NCBI GenBank assembly: GCA_030762895.1
Contig: CM061065.1
Location: 71,718,200 to 71,782,199, forward strand
Source of the DNA: Sophora flavescens
Taxonomy: Eukaryota > Streptophyta > Magnoliopsida > Fabales > Fabaceae
Direction: 5' to 3'
Length of the DNA: 64,000 nucleotides
The notes beneath the pieces were generated by a model. It was not told the DNA's origin and searched no databases. It saw nothing but the letters and a program-made list of their open reading frames with translations. Made by a program: the position numbers and the translations under genes. Positions 1 through 11,394 of the stretch are shown here, piece by piece; positions within the stretch are counted from its first letter, which is position 1; every line of letters starts with the position of its first letter.

Positions 1-150
1 TTGTTGGGAAAAATTTAAATCTGCAGGAAGTATCAAATTTTTCTACGAATTAAAATCTACAGGAAAAACCTTATTTCTGGAAAAAAAAAAAATTGCAGCA
101 AAATCCATTGGGAAATCCTGTGAAAAAAATCCGTAGGGAAATCCGTACAA
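1..150. repeat. Diverged short repeats, possible transposon subterminal array
   Basis: Several variants of a motif like AAATCYGYAGGRAA occur close together here (for example aaatctgcagg, aaatctacagg, aaatccgtagg). Such clustered variants are typical of the subterminal region of a DNA transposon or MITE. No terminal inverted repeat is visible because the window edge cuts the region. It lies where intron 1 of the neighbouring phytocyanin gene would run, so it may be an intronic insertion. Assignment is inference. Confidence 0.35.
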
Positions 151-492
151 AATCATCAATATCTAGCAGTGATTTGACACCCCATGAAATGTCTTTTTTC
201 CAATAAGAAAAAAAATATTACTAAGGGTACAAGGATACCTAAACAAATAAACAAAACAATAGGGAGAAGTAACTAACTAGGACCAACCAAAGCCAATACT
301 ACTTGTGTCCTACTAAAAAACAGCCTCAAATAAAATATGTCTTATTATGTGTAAATGAGATAAAATACACTTATAATGTAAAATTAGAATGAACATAATA
401 TATACATAAAAGAAGTGTTAATTAAATATCATATCTGAAACTTCAAATAACAAAAATTTATAACTTGCAGCTAGAGAACTCAAGAAGCTCAC
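1..492 (-). other. Probable intron 1 of the phytocyanin-like gene (incomplete)
   Basis: The donor site GTGAGC begins at 492 and no matching acceptor followed by a cupredoxin second half is seen before the window edge. The stretch is AT-rich and non-coding, consistent with an intron whose acceptor and second exon lie outside the window. Confidence 0.5.
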
Positions 493-748
493 CTAGAGTA
501 TCGTTGAGGTAAAATGGGCCATTTTTGATGGCCCAATCAGTGTAATTATAGCCGAAATGCCAATGATCTGAACCACCTACTATTATCTTCTTAGGTTCTT
601 GTTGTGTTTTGTTGTGATGATTCCCAAATCTGCCCCACCAGTCGGTGTAGTTAAAACCAAAGGACCACTCCTTGTTAGCCATGCTTACTGCAAACATTGA
701 AGCAGTTATAACTAGTAGAACGAGTCCCCGCGAAAACTGTGCAGCCAT
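493..748 (-). CDS. Plastocyanin-like (phytocyanin/cupredoxin) secreted protein, exon 1 (partial gene)
   Basis: The exon encodes 85 residues plus one base. Residues 1-24 form a typical signal peptide with a hydrophobic core (LVLLVITASMFAVSMA), so the product should enter the secretory pathway. The rest is the N-terminal half of a plant cupredoxin domain: an IIVGG strand, a W-x-F-G-[FY]-N-Y-T-D-W segment, then FYLNDTL, which normally leads into the VFKY strand. The F-G-[FY]-N-Y-T-D-W segment occurs twice (about residues 31-38 and 65-72). Four N-glycosylation sequons are visible (two NYT, NKT, NDT). Translation without splicing soon stops. A good donor, AG|GTGAGC, lies at 493/492, so the exon ends in phase 1 and the gene continues leftwards. 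The His-Cys-His copper ligands belong to the missing second exon, so copper binding cannot be judged. The start is the first ATG after the TATA box, directly before the signal peptide. This is the only ordinary host gene recognised in the window. Confidence 0.8.
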
Positions 749-841
749 GGTTCAAGTACAATGCTAGATTCTCGGTTGCAGCTAAATAAAGCAAAGTAGA
801 GTGTTTATAAGGTATTATTTGATTGGTATTGTTATTTAGTG

Positions 842-849
842 TTTATATA
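842..849 (-). promoter_or_regulatory. TATA box of the phytocyanin-like gene
   Basis: On the minus strand the sequence reads CTATATAAAC about 95 bases upstream of the ATG at 748. Transcription would start near 815, giving a 5' leader of roughly 65 bases. Motif and spacing fit a plant TATA promoter; the start site itself is inferred. Confidence 0.6.
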
Positions 850-899
850 GGGTGAGTGAAGGGAAGGGGCGAGGCTTGAAATATGATATGGTGGTGTAA

Positions 900-3143
900 A
901 ACGGCCTAACTATCAATTTGTCTCATGTTGGTGGGTACTACGAATTGACCATCTCCCAAATGTTGTATATTTCAACTAACATTAGCCTTGACCACAATCA
1001 TTAACTAAGGTTACTTTTTTGGGGATAAGAAAATTGGGTATGTGAACTTATATGTCATTTTGATAATCGGAGATGAAATGTAACTACTTAATTATCTACT
1101 TAACAATATCTGGTACACATGGCATTTAACGGGACAATTTTTTGCTACATATATATGACATAAAAAAAAATTTAATTTTTATGTTTTTATTATTTTCACT
1201 AAATTTTTTTTATATGCGTACCTTTTTATTTATAAAAAAAATCACGACTTCAACTCTTTAATACCGAATTTGATGGTCTGTTGGGATTCATGCACAAAAG
1301 GAAAAGAAATGCAAAATATGTGAATTACTTGGAAGATCTCCAATAATGCAAGAGTTGTTTAACATCCTCTTTAAAATGTCAAGTAGTTCATTTATTTTTA
1401 TTCTTTATAACTTACTGGTTTATTTTGTTTGCATGATCTAGTTGATGCTCCAGCTAGGCTAATATTGAAAATGTATTGTTATTAGGAGAATAGTAATCAG
1501 CATCCTAAGGATATTGGTTAAGCATCTAAAGATAGAAATTCGATTGGGACTTGGTATATTTTATACCTTTTTTTTGTTGAAGAAAGGTATATTTTATACT
1601 TTGAAGAATGATAAATTTACTTTTCCAATGAACTTTTTTTTTTTGAGTTTCCTTAACTAATACTCCAAGGACACTGGTTAGCATGACCCTTATTATTATT
1701 ATTTTATTTTATTTATTTTTTTTGAACCAATTGAAAATATATTATTTAAACTCTAAAAGATACCATAAAGATAGATTCCAATATATTTTAATTAATGAGA
1801 TGGAATCTTCCATCAATGAATAGATCACACGGACCTGATTATGAATGGAGTTTAATTAATTTCACCCAATTTTTTTCTTAGAGATCGATAAAAACAAGTT
1901 ACTAAATGATGTAGTGATATCGGTTTATACCAGTGTTAGTCTTTTTTATAGGGCGTATAAAGTGAGAAAGAGAATTTTTATTCGAGAGTGAGAGAAAAAA
2001 TATGGACCATTAAATCACATATGAATGATCAGGATTAGAAATTAATTACTGATCATGTAATTATTTAAAAAAATTACTTGACTTTATGTTCTAATTTTGA
2101 CTATTTATATATATCCAAAGGTTCATATTTTCCCCCTCTAACTCTCGTATTTTTACTAATTATTAATATTAATTTATATACATTTGCATAGGTTAGGCAA
2201 AAACAATTTGAGCCGGTTGACCGTGGAGACGCAATGGCAAATTGGCAATGGGTTGGTAGCAGCTCTTAATTTCCACTCAGATGAGAAGCTCTAGTGCGGC
2301 CTTCCATTTGACGCTTGACTGTATCAAAGTCAGTGTGTATTGCTATTGTTGTTGATTTAACTGAAGCTAGTGGGGTTGGAAATTAGGTCTACAAATTCAT
2401 TTAAGTTTCATGTTTTCTGTAAATGAGATTACAAGGGTAAATGGGTGATGTGATTATGACGACTTAATAACGTATTAGTACTGTAACAAATTAACTTACT
2501 TTTCTGATTCCAAAAATTAAATGTAATTGAAGTTCTCTCCTTTTGTGTGTCATATTTTGGTCCCTTTTACAAGGTATTGACGAGAGCATAAAAGAAGAGG
2601 GAAGATATTCTAAGATGAGAGAAAATTTGTTATTTAATTTGTATGGTTCTCTTCTCATCCATTCTTTATTTGATTAACCGTAATTCTTTAGCCACGTTAC
2701 AACTTTGAGAAAAACCTTTTGCTGTCTTAGATGCTTATACTACCTTTTTTTTTTTATAATTGAAAATTTATTGATAAATATCAAGCTACAGCAAGTACCT
2801 CCATTCTGGGAGATTAACAAAACACCATAAACTCAAAACATACATCAAAAGGCAGCCTTAACAGTGGCTTCACACCAGAACTCAAAACAAATATAAAATG
2901 ATCCAATGCTGGAAGCCCAAAATGAATATTTGAGTAGAAAATCAGTGGGACTTGCAGAGGTGCTGCCCACGTGAAGAACCTTAGGATTTCCTTGATTGCC
3001 ATTTCTGTTTTCCATTTTCTGTATTCTGTTAACTTTCCCAAATCTGTTACTAGGCATGTTATGATCAATAGCCACTTGGCTCAGAATCTGTAAGAGTAGG
3101 ATTTCCCTTTGCCTATAAATGTTGTTTCTCCATCAATGAAAAG
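900..3143. other. Intergenic AT-rich DNA, nothing recognised
   Basis: No coding exon, tRNA or recognisable mobile element is apparent. The last 300 bases (about 2800-3140) contain short open frames on the minus strand and, just before the copia LTR, a TATA-like ctataaatg and a catcaatgaaaag stretch resembling the ends of short copia LTRs. This could be an older LTR fragment, but no boundary or target duplication can be shown. Confidence 0.4.
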
Positions 3144-3368
3144 TGTCTGATTTACAACCCGATTAAACTTTATTAATGTATCAGCAGTTATTTTACTCAT
3201 ACTGAGTTAGTTAGAGAGTAGTTAGTGCGTAGTTCAAATGTTAGTTAGCTTGTTAGTTATTTTCGGTTATTTTCTGTTACAATCTCTTGCTTGCTAGCTT
3301 TACATTGTTGTATATAAATACTTCATTGATCAATGAAGGAATCGAGTTTCTTCTTTCCATAATCATAA
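3144..3368 (+). repeat. C1 5' LTR (interrupted at its last two bases by S1)
   Basis: This matches 41425-41640 over its length: tattaatgtatcarcar near the start, a tataaata-type promoter (gtatataaatac here), and the same end, ctttccataatcata. The last two bases (CA) lie at 7835-7836 beyond the S1 insertion. Length is about 227 bp, short for a copia LTR but normal for small lineages. Confidence 0.85.
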
Positions 3369-6300
3369 TGTAACATCCTTCTTGAGCGTTACATAGTACG
3401 TGATATTTTAAAGTCGAAAAGTAGTATAATTAAAATTGGCTATATTCGAATGGGGAAAATTTTCTTTTTCATAAGTCATAAATATAATTAGTTGGAATAA
3501 GGTAAAAGTTCAATAACATATTTCATAATCATATAATGAGATTATTAGTTCAAAAGTCACTTATATAAAAATCCAACCCGACTCATAGACAGAAGTCATA
3601 AAGATATACAGACTCAACATAAAGATATAGAGACGCAGCTTCTAAAACAGTAATATTAATTCCCAGACATACCCAGCTGGCCAAACTAAAATGGAAAAGA
3701 CAATCCTCTCTCGTACATCGTGAGGAAGGCAAACCCACTAACGAAATCTAGTGGAAACTCTATTTGAGTCCACTGTCGGTGTCATCACAACAGACACTAT
3801 TAGAGTCACTACAAAAGCAACTCTCAGACTAAGCCATTTCCCTTTCAAAGGAAAACCATAACTTAAGAACTAATGACTATCATGCCTATCTCAAGAAAAG
3901 AAAGGTTAGGCATAACTAAAACCCTAATACCATCGCCTTGAACCCTTTGAAGTCTGGGAGACGTCCACATGCTCGAACTTCAATCTCTATGATGCGTCAG
4001 TCAAGGGACATCTTGACGTCTCAATCTTCTCAAAAGAATACATAATGCACATAGCCAGCCGACATAGGCAATATAAAAATAAGGAGGTGAGATTCCATTT
4101 ATCTTACACATAAGGCAGACATGCAGTGGTATGACTCACATGTACATAATACAACAATACTATATTTCTTTTATCTCCCATTTTAATTCTGCAACTCAAA
4201 ACTCTAAGAATATACTATACCAAACTCAATGGTAAGCTTATCAAGCATACAGGACACGGTTTATCCAACGAAGGACATGAATAAAGAGAAATTGATTGAA
4301 ACCATATAGTCACATTCCTACACAGTCTCAAGGAATATCCGATTCTAACATTGGAGCTAATTTGATATTTTGGAAAGGAATGGTTAGTACAGGTTTCATC
4401 TACGCCCACCTTCAGCCACCATGTGTGGCTATCATGGCACACAAGGCTCAAATCATAATCATAATGTACTACTATCATAATCACATGTGATCTCAAACTC
4501 TCTGTGGAACAACGGGCTTTTTATACTACTGGGAAGCTTGGCTTCCTTGGCTGATGACAATCAAATGGTGAGGTTGCCTTCGATGATCTTTTTGGTTGAA
4601 TTCTTAACAAACGCACCAAATATTGCATCAATCCGAGATCCGTAGCCCAAGATATAGTCAAAACAAGTCAACTATTCATCATTGGGCTCCATGTCTTCAT
4701 GACTTGCACTTGGGCTTGCTTCCATTATAAGAACCACCATTTGAATTAGAGCTTGTTGGCCCTTCTTGATTCTAGCTCTTGTCATGGGCCTACCAAGTCC
4801 TTGAATTACTTCTTGATCCATGCTCTTTATTGGGCTCATATCATTCTTGTTGCAAAGTTGACTTGCCCCCCTTGACCTCTATCATTGGCACAACGGTCTT
4901 TCTGAACATAGTATCAACTATGTAGTTGGGCAAAATTGCACGTCCAATTGGTTTATCCATCGGATAACCTCGTGATTCCACCAGAATCCATTTGCTGTCA
5001 ATCTCTGACGAACGATATTCTCGGGTACAAATCATTGACTAATATTAATCCACGGTTCTCAAACAGACTTATCATGTTTATGTAAAGATGTTTTAAGGCA
5101 CTTCCTTACAAATCTAACACATTATGAAATTGGATCAACAATCCAATCATTTATTTCTTTACACTTTTCTAATTGAGCCTTTCTCTTGGCTTCCGAGAAA
5201 TTAAATAACTCTTATTCCATTAAATCTTATGGAGGTACGAATAATGAATTATCCACACTGTATGACAAATGGTCTTGCTTCACCATAAGTCGTAAATCAT
5301 TAAGTTCATATTTTCACTAAGTCATTTGTGACTTAGGTTTTGTTCTTTAATGTAAATACTAGTCTTTGAAGACTAAAATTCTCTTTTGTCTTAAAACTAA
5401 AACCTTTGGTTAAAACCAAACCACTTCGAAATCAGATTCCATTAAAGTACATAAGTACTAAATTCCTCAAAACAGTTTCTTGAAAAACATCGAAACTCTT
5501 AAAATACCGTTTTATCGCTTTTTACTGTATTTTAACTTAAATTTCATTTTTCAAAAATATAATTATTTTTCTCAAATCCTTCACTTTCCTAAGTTACCAT
5601 ACTTATGTTAAAGTATTAAAAATACTAATTGCAAACTCTACATCATTGTTTTCTCAAAAATCTTTAAAAACGTTTGACGACGGTTTCGCTGCTTTTTACT
5701 GGTTTTAGGCCCAAAAGTCATACTATTGAAAATATGGTTCTCAACCTCAAATCTATGGTTATAATACTCATATTAAGATGTTGAAACACTGATTTTACAG
5801 TTTCCTTTCCATGTACACAAAATTCCTAAAAATTTGACCAGAACATCGTTAAGTTTGTAAATCGCGTAAATCTTTTTTCAACAATTTTAAACTCTAATAG
5901 TCCACAACTCATTTTGGAGTTTTAGAACACTTCGTTAGGCATTAAAAACAGTCTCTCACTGTCCATTTAAATATATTTTTGAAAATTATAATTTAACCCC
6001 TAAACTTTCATTAATTGCAAAAAGATCCTTATTCACTTAAAACCTTGTAATTTTTTATTTATAACTTCAAATCACACCAAACCAACTTCTATAGAAATAT
6101 TTTTCAGTTACCATCAATTTTCCATAAATTATATTTCTGCCCCCAAATATTTTACAATAATTGCAAAAAGTTCATTGTTTACTAAAAAGCTTATAACTTT
6201 TTATGTATTAATCCAATTAACACCAAACCAATTTCTATGGTCTTATCTTATCATTCACTTCAATTGTGTATTTTCATATTTATATTTCAGTCCCGCAATT

Positions 6301-7829
6301 TTCCCGAAATTGCATAAAAGTTCCTAAAGACTCAAAAATTCATATCTTTTAACATACATATCCAAATCAATCCAAACCAATTTCTATACTCTTATATACC
6401 CATACCCATTCATCCCTTATAAAAAATATCCAAACAAATTAAATCCTCATGGAACTCCCTTAACCAGTTATGGCGGAATGACCTCAAATAATCATATTAG
6501 GCATTTTTCTTAACAAATCAAGCAAACAACAATCATGGTTCCAACTTAAGGTCATTGGAACCAAAACAACCAGATGACATATCATACCACAACCAAACAT
6601 CAAATCAAATCCTACAAGAGGATCACACACATATAAATCAATAATATACACTTATGAGGTACAAAATATATACACTAAATAAACCATCAACATATCTACA
6701 TTAAGGTAGGATAGTAGTAATCTCCCCCCTTACCTCTTGTAGATCACTTGAAACTCAAGTAGTATAAGGATGTTGTTCACCTAAATAACAAGGTTTTGAA
6801 CCGACAAAACCTAGCCATGAACAACTAACAAGAAATCAAGTTAAAGATTGAAGAAAATCACCTAAACCCATTTGAGCATAGGTTCGGCCAACTCAAAAAT
6901 AAATAGCTAGGGATCTCTAAATTTTTCAAGCTCTTGGATAATGGAAATAGAAGTCATATGGAGATCATAGAAATTGATCTCACATTAAAATGATTTTTCT
7001 ATGATTTTCTAGAATTATTTGAAAAACTAGATCTAGGAATTTGAACTAAACTTTGAGATTGGAAGAAATTTTGTGAAGAGAAGTGAAGGCATGATCATGG
7101 ATCATAAGGCTATACCTTTGGAATCTCAAGAAATGATCAAGATCTAAGACTTCCTTTGAAAATCACTATTAAGAACTTAAGAGTTTTTTTGTGAGAAAGT
7201 TGAAGAACATGAACCAAATAGAGTAAAATGAAATAACCAAGTGTGTATTATGAAGGTATGGCCGTGAGTATGCTAGGGGGAAAAGGGTAAAATGTTGTCA
7301 TGGCATACTTGAAATTACAACGAAGGATTAAGGGTATTTTGGACATTTCACACATAACCATCATTACATGCATTTAATGCATGATGACTAACCCCTATGA
7401 CTCACCCCCATGAGTCATCATAGTTGAATCATTGTGCTCATCCACCAGGCGTCGGGTTTTGTCTCTGCACCCGCGTTCTCGATTCCCTCGATCCCCGATC
7501 GTTGAGTATTCACCCGAATAACGTATAATAACCTATTTATTTTGAAAATTTTCAAAATAACCACTATGGTTGGAAATAAAATAAAAATCTAAACGGTTTC
7601 GTTTCGGGTCAAAATTAGGTTTTTTGATCAGCAAAATCTTACTGTTAATTAAAACATAGACTGGGTTTCATCTGAATTTTAAACCTAAATTTTTAGCGTA
7701 ACCTTCTACCATAAGGTAGAGTAAAATTATGATTTTATTTTATCCAAAATCATTTTCTAGATCACCGATAAAATATAAAGAATAAAAAATTCTACCGATA
7801 ATGAAAAATAGTAAAAACGGGGTGTTACA
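3369..7829 (-). mobile_element. S1: 4.46 kb solo LTR of a large gypsy-type element
   Basis: The insertion begins TGTAACATCC and ends GGTGTTACA, and is flanked by an exact 5-bp duplication CATAA (3364-3368 and 7830-7834). No gag-pol similarity or primer binding site is seen inside, which fits a solo LTR left by LTR-LTR recombination. On the minus strand it starts TGTAACACCCCG, the usual start of chromovirus LTRs here, so it probably lies in minus orientation, like E further on. It contains several short open frames but no convincing protein. Family assignment is inference from termini and length. Confidence 0.72.
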
Positions 7830-7836
7830 CATAACA

Positions 7837-7845
7837 TGGTATCAG
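7837..7845 (+). promoter_or_regulatory. C1 primer binding site (initiator tRNA-Met)
   Basis: TGGTATCAG follows the reconstructed end of the C1 LTR directly. This is complementary to the 3' end of initiator tRNA-Met, the standard primer of plant copia elements. Confidence 0.8.
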
Positions 7846-7948
7846 TTGAGTAAACTTGAATTCCACATTTCTTCTTCTCTGAATTCTCTTCTTCTCTCTT
7901 CTATCTTCTTCAATCATTTCAGAAACTCCCTACTCAGAAGCTTCAACA

Positions 7949-8004
7949 ATGGCTTCCCTTACTTCTAGCAGCAACTCTGTTCAAGATGCTTCCAACCCTT
8001 ACTT
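7949..8004 (+). pseudogene. C1 gag, first 18 codons
   Basis: An ATG 104 bases after the primer binding site opens a frame of 18 codons plus two bases that ends abruptly at the G1 target duplication TACTT (8000-8004). The same frame resumes at 34374 with typical copia gag sequence (PNYHSWARDM). The start is chosen because it is the first ATG after a purine-rich leader. The protein would be the capsid precursor; here it is only a 5' fragment. Confidence 0.7.
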
Positions 8005-9330
8005 TGTAAGACCCCGTTTTTCGTATAAAGCCCTTAAAGTGTTTATATATATTTATGTATGTTGTGTGTTATAGTAGTGTTTAGAAATATGCCATAGAAA
8101 GGTTGAAATGGGGTCAAGTGAGACTTTCTAGTGAAAAATCCTTTTTCTGGTACATGAGCACGGCCGTGCTCATGTACAGCAAGACCCCGTACTCAAAGGT
8201 GTGCTCAGTGGTTGAGTGAGCCACGAGCACGACCGTGCTCAAGGGAGCACGGCCATGTCAGAAAACAAGAGTTTTGACATGAATGTTGCGAACCCCGTTC
8301 TCTTTTGAGCACGACCCCGTGCTCTTTTGAGCATGGCTGTGCTTAAGGTGAGCACGGCCGTTTTTCGCATAAGTGCTTTTACATGCATGCTTTATATGTA
8401 TGCTTCTTTGGAAAATGTGTTAGATATGTTAGGAAGGGGCTAAGTGAGATTTTTAAGATGAAAATCCCATCCTGATGCATGAGCATGGTTGTGGTCATGT
8501 ATCAACACGCCCGTGCTTAGTTGTGTGCTTGGTGGCTAGCGTGCTTGGTGGCTATCTGGCCCACAAGCACGACCGTACTTGAAGGGAGCACGACCATGCC
8601 GAAAACACGGACTCGTGACACTGATGTTGCAAGGCCGTGCTCCGGTCAGCACGACCCCATGCTAACTCTAAGCACGCCCGTGCTTAGGTGAAGCACGGCT
8701 GTGCTTAGTGTCAGACTCTATAAAAACGATTCAGTTTCCGAGGGTTACGAGTATTAACCCCAAATTGGCACTTTAGCAACTCTAAGTATGACGACAGCCT
8801 CTCCCCTTACCCTTCCATTGAACCAAACCAAATTCTTGGTGTTCTTGCTCTAGTTTGGGAGAGAAAGTCATGTATGCTAGTGCCGTCAAAGGTAATTTAT
8901 TCATCCCTCTCTTTAATTCCTTTTCCTTTTGTGATTTGGAATTAATTGGACCCTTTTGTGTTGGCCAAGGCTTGGGAAACTCAACGAGCCGCTCGAGGGA
9001 ACGAGGATAGTTTGCTTATGTTTGTCAAAGGGATTAGATCTTCATACCAGGCATATGGAGAAGGATAGTATGAACATGTAGGCAATGGGGGTAGCGTAAG
9101 ATGAAGGGTTCCCATTACCCTATTTAATTGTTAAATGCTTAATTGCTGTCTTGCCATGAGTTTATGTATGCTTAGTGATAATTGGTATGTTTGCTCATGA
9201 ATGTTAATAATTGTTTATGCCATGAATAAGTATTTAATTGACAATGTTTATGCCATGAGTAAACTTTTGAATTGATGAACTTATTCCATGAATGTTGTTT
9301 GGTTGTATGAGTGAGGGTATAGAGGGTATA
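8005..9330 (+). repeat. G1 5' LTR, rearranged with two LTR beginnings
   Basis: The first 356 bases start like an LTR (TGTAAGACCCCGTTTTTCG). At 8361, directly after gagcacggcc, the sequence restarts at LTR base 12 (GTTTTTCGCATAAGTGC), which matches the 3' LTR from 13971 onward. From 8361 to about 8990 it parallels 13971-14600. From 8990 to about 9120 it parallels the reverse complement of G2's LTR near 16430-16600. Its end is deleted, and gag coding sequence begins around 9340. A TATA box (tctataaaaacg, about 8728) lies where the 3' LTR has tctataaaagag (about 14330). Confidence 0.75.
8150..8177. repeat. Perfect 28-bp palindrome in the G1 LTR
   Basis: The half-site GTACATGAGCACGG (8150-8163) is followed at once by its exact reverse complement (8164-8177). 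It is the best example of a family of GAGCACGRCCGTGCTC-like dyads spread through G1 and G2 LTRs (others near 8223, 8240, 14091, 14159, 14307, 29117 and 30367). Confidence 0.9.
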
Positions 9331-9339
9331 GAGACTGAG

Positions 9340-10019
9340 GGTACGGTAGTCACTTGGAATGCCTTCAGGGACAAGTTCTTGGAGAAGTATTTTCCAGCAG
9401 ACATCCGAGACAAGAAATAGATGGAGTTCTTGACTCTGAAGCAAGGGAATATGTCCGTGGGAGAGTATACTGCGAAGTTCGAGGAACTTGATAGGTATTG
9501 CACACTGTATCAGTTTGTACCGATGATCGTTCCAAGTGTGTAAAGTTTGAGGATGGTCTTCACCTTGAGATCAAGCAGGCGATCAGCTATCAGGAGATCC
9601 GTGTCTTTCGGTTCTGGTGAACAAGTGTAGGATATTTGAAGATGCCTACAAATCTAGAGTGGCAAGTTACAAGAGTTCAGATACCCAAGGCAGCAGGAAG
9701 ACATATCAGACAGATAAGGACGAGCAGCGCTTCGTTCCAGTTGACTGGGACTTCAAGCAGGGTGGCAAGAAACCACAGTTCTCTTCGGACAGGTCCAGGG
9801 GTTGGAATTCTTCTGCTCCTAGGCCCTTCAGATGCGGCAAGTGCGGCGCACATGATCATTTCACCACTCAGTGAAAGGAGACTAATGTCATCTGCTTCAA
9901 GTGTGGCAAGCCTGCCACATCAGCCGAGAGTGTGGAGGAGCAAAGTTAGAACCTCCGAGTGGCAGCAAGAATCAACATTCTCAAGACAATTGACTGAAGA
10001 CCACTGGGAGAGTCTTTAG
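9340..10019 (+). pseudogene. G1 gag (decayed), with two broken zinc knuckles
   Basis: Translation gives a retrotransposon gag core (TWNAFRDKFLEKYFPADIRD, then a stop, then MEFLTLKQGNMSVGEYTAKF). This is the capsid part of a chromovirus polyprotein. Breaks include a TAG at 9418-9420 and a frameshift near 9540. The first CCHC knuckle (CGKCGAHDHFTTQ, about 9835-9873) ends in TGA at 9872-9874 where the last cysteine is expected. The second knuckle (CFKCGK, from about 9895) loses frame within the motif. The N-terminal part of gag is missing, because the frame is entered directly from LTR sequence. The product would package element RNA; this copy cannot. Confidence 0.75.
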
Positions 10020-10039
10020 TGTTAGTGGAGCTGAGGCCT

Positions 10040-11394
10040 CCGAGTCTGAGGAATTTATCCAAGGTATGTGCTTAATTGATGGAACTCCATTAGTTTTTTT
10101 TGTACGATTCGAGTGCGACTAACTCGTTTATATCACATGATTGTGTCAAGAACCTTAATTTGCCAATTACCCTTCTTGACTGTGATTTGATTGTTGCCAT
10201 ACCCACAAATAAGCCTGTTCTCACTTCACATGCATGCAAGAATTGTCCCATTACCATTGATGGTAGAAACTTTACTGTTGATCTTGTATGCTTATCTTTA
10301 AAACAGCTTGATATTATTCTTGGCATGGACTGGTTGTCTTCCAACCACGTCCTTTTGAATTGCTTTGATAAAACCTTAGGTTTTGGAACTCCAGTGGAGT
10401 CTAAGGATCCTAGATTTCTCTCTGCCAACCAAGTTAAGGCTTCTATAAAAGAAGAGGCCCAAGTTTACATGATGTTGTCTTCCATGGAAGTAGAGAGCCC
10501 TCCTTATGTTGGAACTGTACCTATTGTACGAGAGTTTCCTGAAGTGTTTCCGGGGGATGTTTATAATCTACCCCTTGAGAGAGATGTTGAGTTTACCATA
10601 GACTCAGTGTCTGGAACTGGGTCTATCTCCATAGCACCTTATAGGATGTCTCCTCTAGAGCTGACTGAGTTGAAGAAACAGATAGAGGACCCGATCGTAA
10701 AACAGTTCATTAGGACTAGCATCTCCCCATGGGGAGCGCCAGTGTTGTTGTTGAAGAAGAAAGACGGCAGTATGAGGTTGTGTGTCGACTATCGACGACT
10801 CAACAAGGTGACCATTAATAATAGGTATCCTCTCCCTAGGATTGATGACCTTATGGACCAGTTGATAGGAGCTTGTGTCTTCTCTAAGATAGATTTGAGG
10901 TTATGATACCATCATATTCGGGTTAAGTCTGAGGATATCCCAAAAACAGTGTTTAGAACGCGTTATGCTCACTATGAGTATTTGGTTATGCCCTTTGGTG
11001 TGACTAATGCTCCTGCTGTGTTCATGGATTATATGAACAAGACCTTTCACCCTTACTTGGATAAGTATGTGGTGGTTTTCATAGATGACATCTTAGTGTA
11101 CTCCAAGACCAAGGAGGAACATGAGGAAAACTTGAGGGTTGGCTTGTAGACCCTTAAGGAGAAGCAGTTGTATGCTATGTTGTCTAAGTACGAGTTTTGG
11201 CTAGAAGAGGTGAGTTTCTTAGGACATGTCATCTCTAAAGGTGGGATAGTCGTGGACCCGGCTAAGGTAGAGACTGTGCTCCAATGGGAAGCACCAAAGT
11301 CAGTGACCGAGATTAGGAGTTTCTTGGGTTTAGCAGGGTACTGTAGGAGGTTGATAGAAGGTTTCTCTAAGATAGCTTTACCTTTGACCCTTCT
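10040..11394 (+). pseudogene. G1 protease and reverse transcriptase (first part of pol)
   Basis: Sequence in one frame runs from an aspartic protease through most of the reverse transcriptase. The protease active-site triplet reads D-S-S (10106-10114) rather than the family's D-S/T-G. The RT shows GAPVLLLKKKDGSMRLCVDYR, YEYLVMPFG and the catalytic FIDDILVYS (11078-11104), so the metal-binding aspartates remain. In-frame stops fall after DLRL (about 10904-10906) and at 11147-11149. Downstream is the RT connection LGHVISKGG and RSFLGLAGYCRR. The frame ends exactly where Cassandra-1 is inserted, and resumes in the same frame after subtracting the 407-bp insert plus the 5-bp duplication. Confidence 0.82.

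Noticed and set aside
2814..3075. Two overlapping minus-strand open frames of 76-84 codons
   Set aside because: They overlap each other in different frames, match no family I know, and lie beside an LTR.
3369..7829. S1 as a gene-bearing region
   Set aside because: No frame shows similarity to a known protein; termini and CATAA duplication fit a solo LTR.
8300..8360. GAGCACG dyads as rho-independent terminators
   Set aside because: Plant nuclear DNA without U-tracts after the dyads; they lie upstream of the LTR TATA box.
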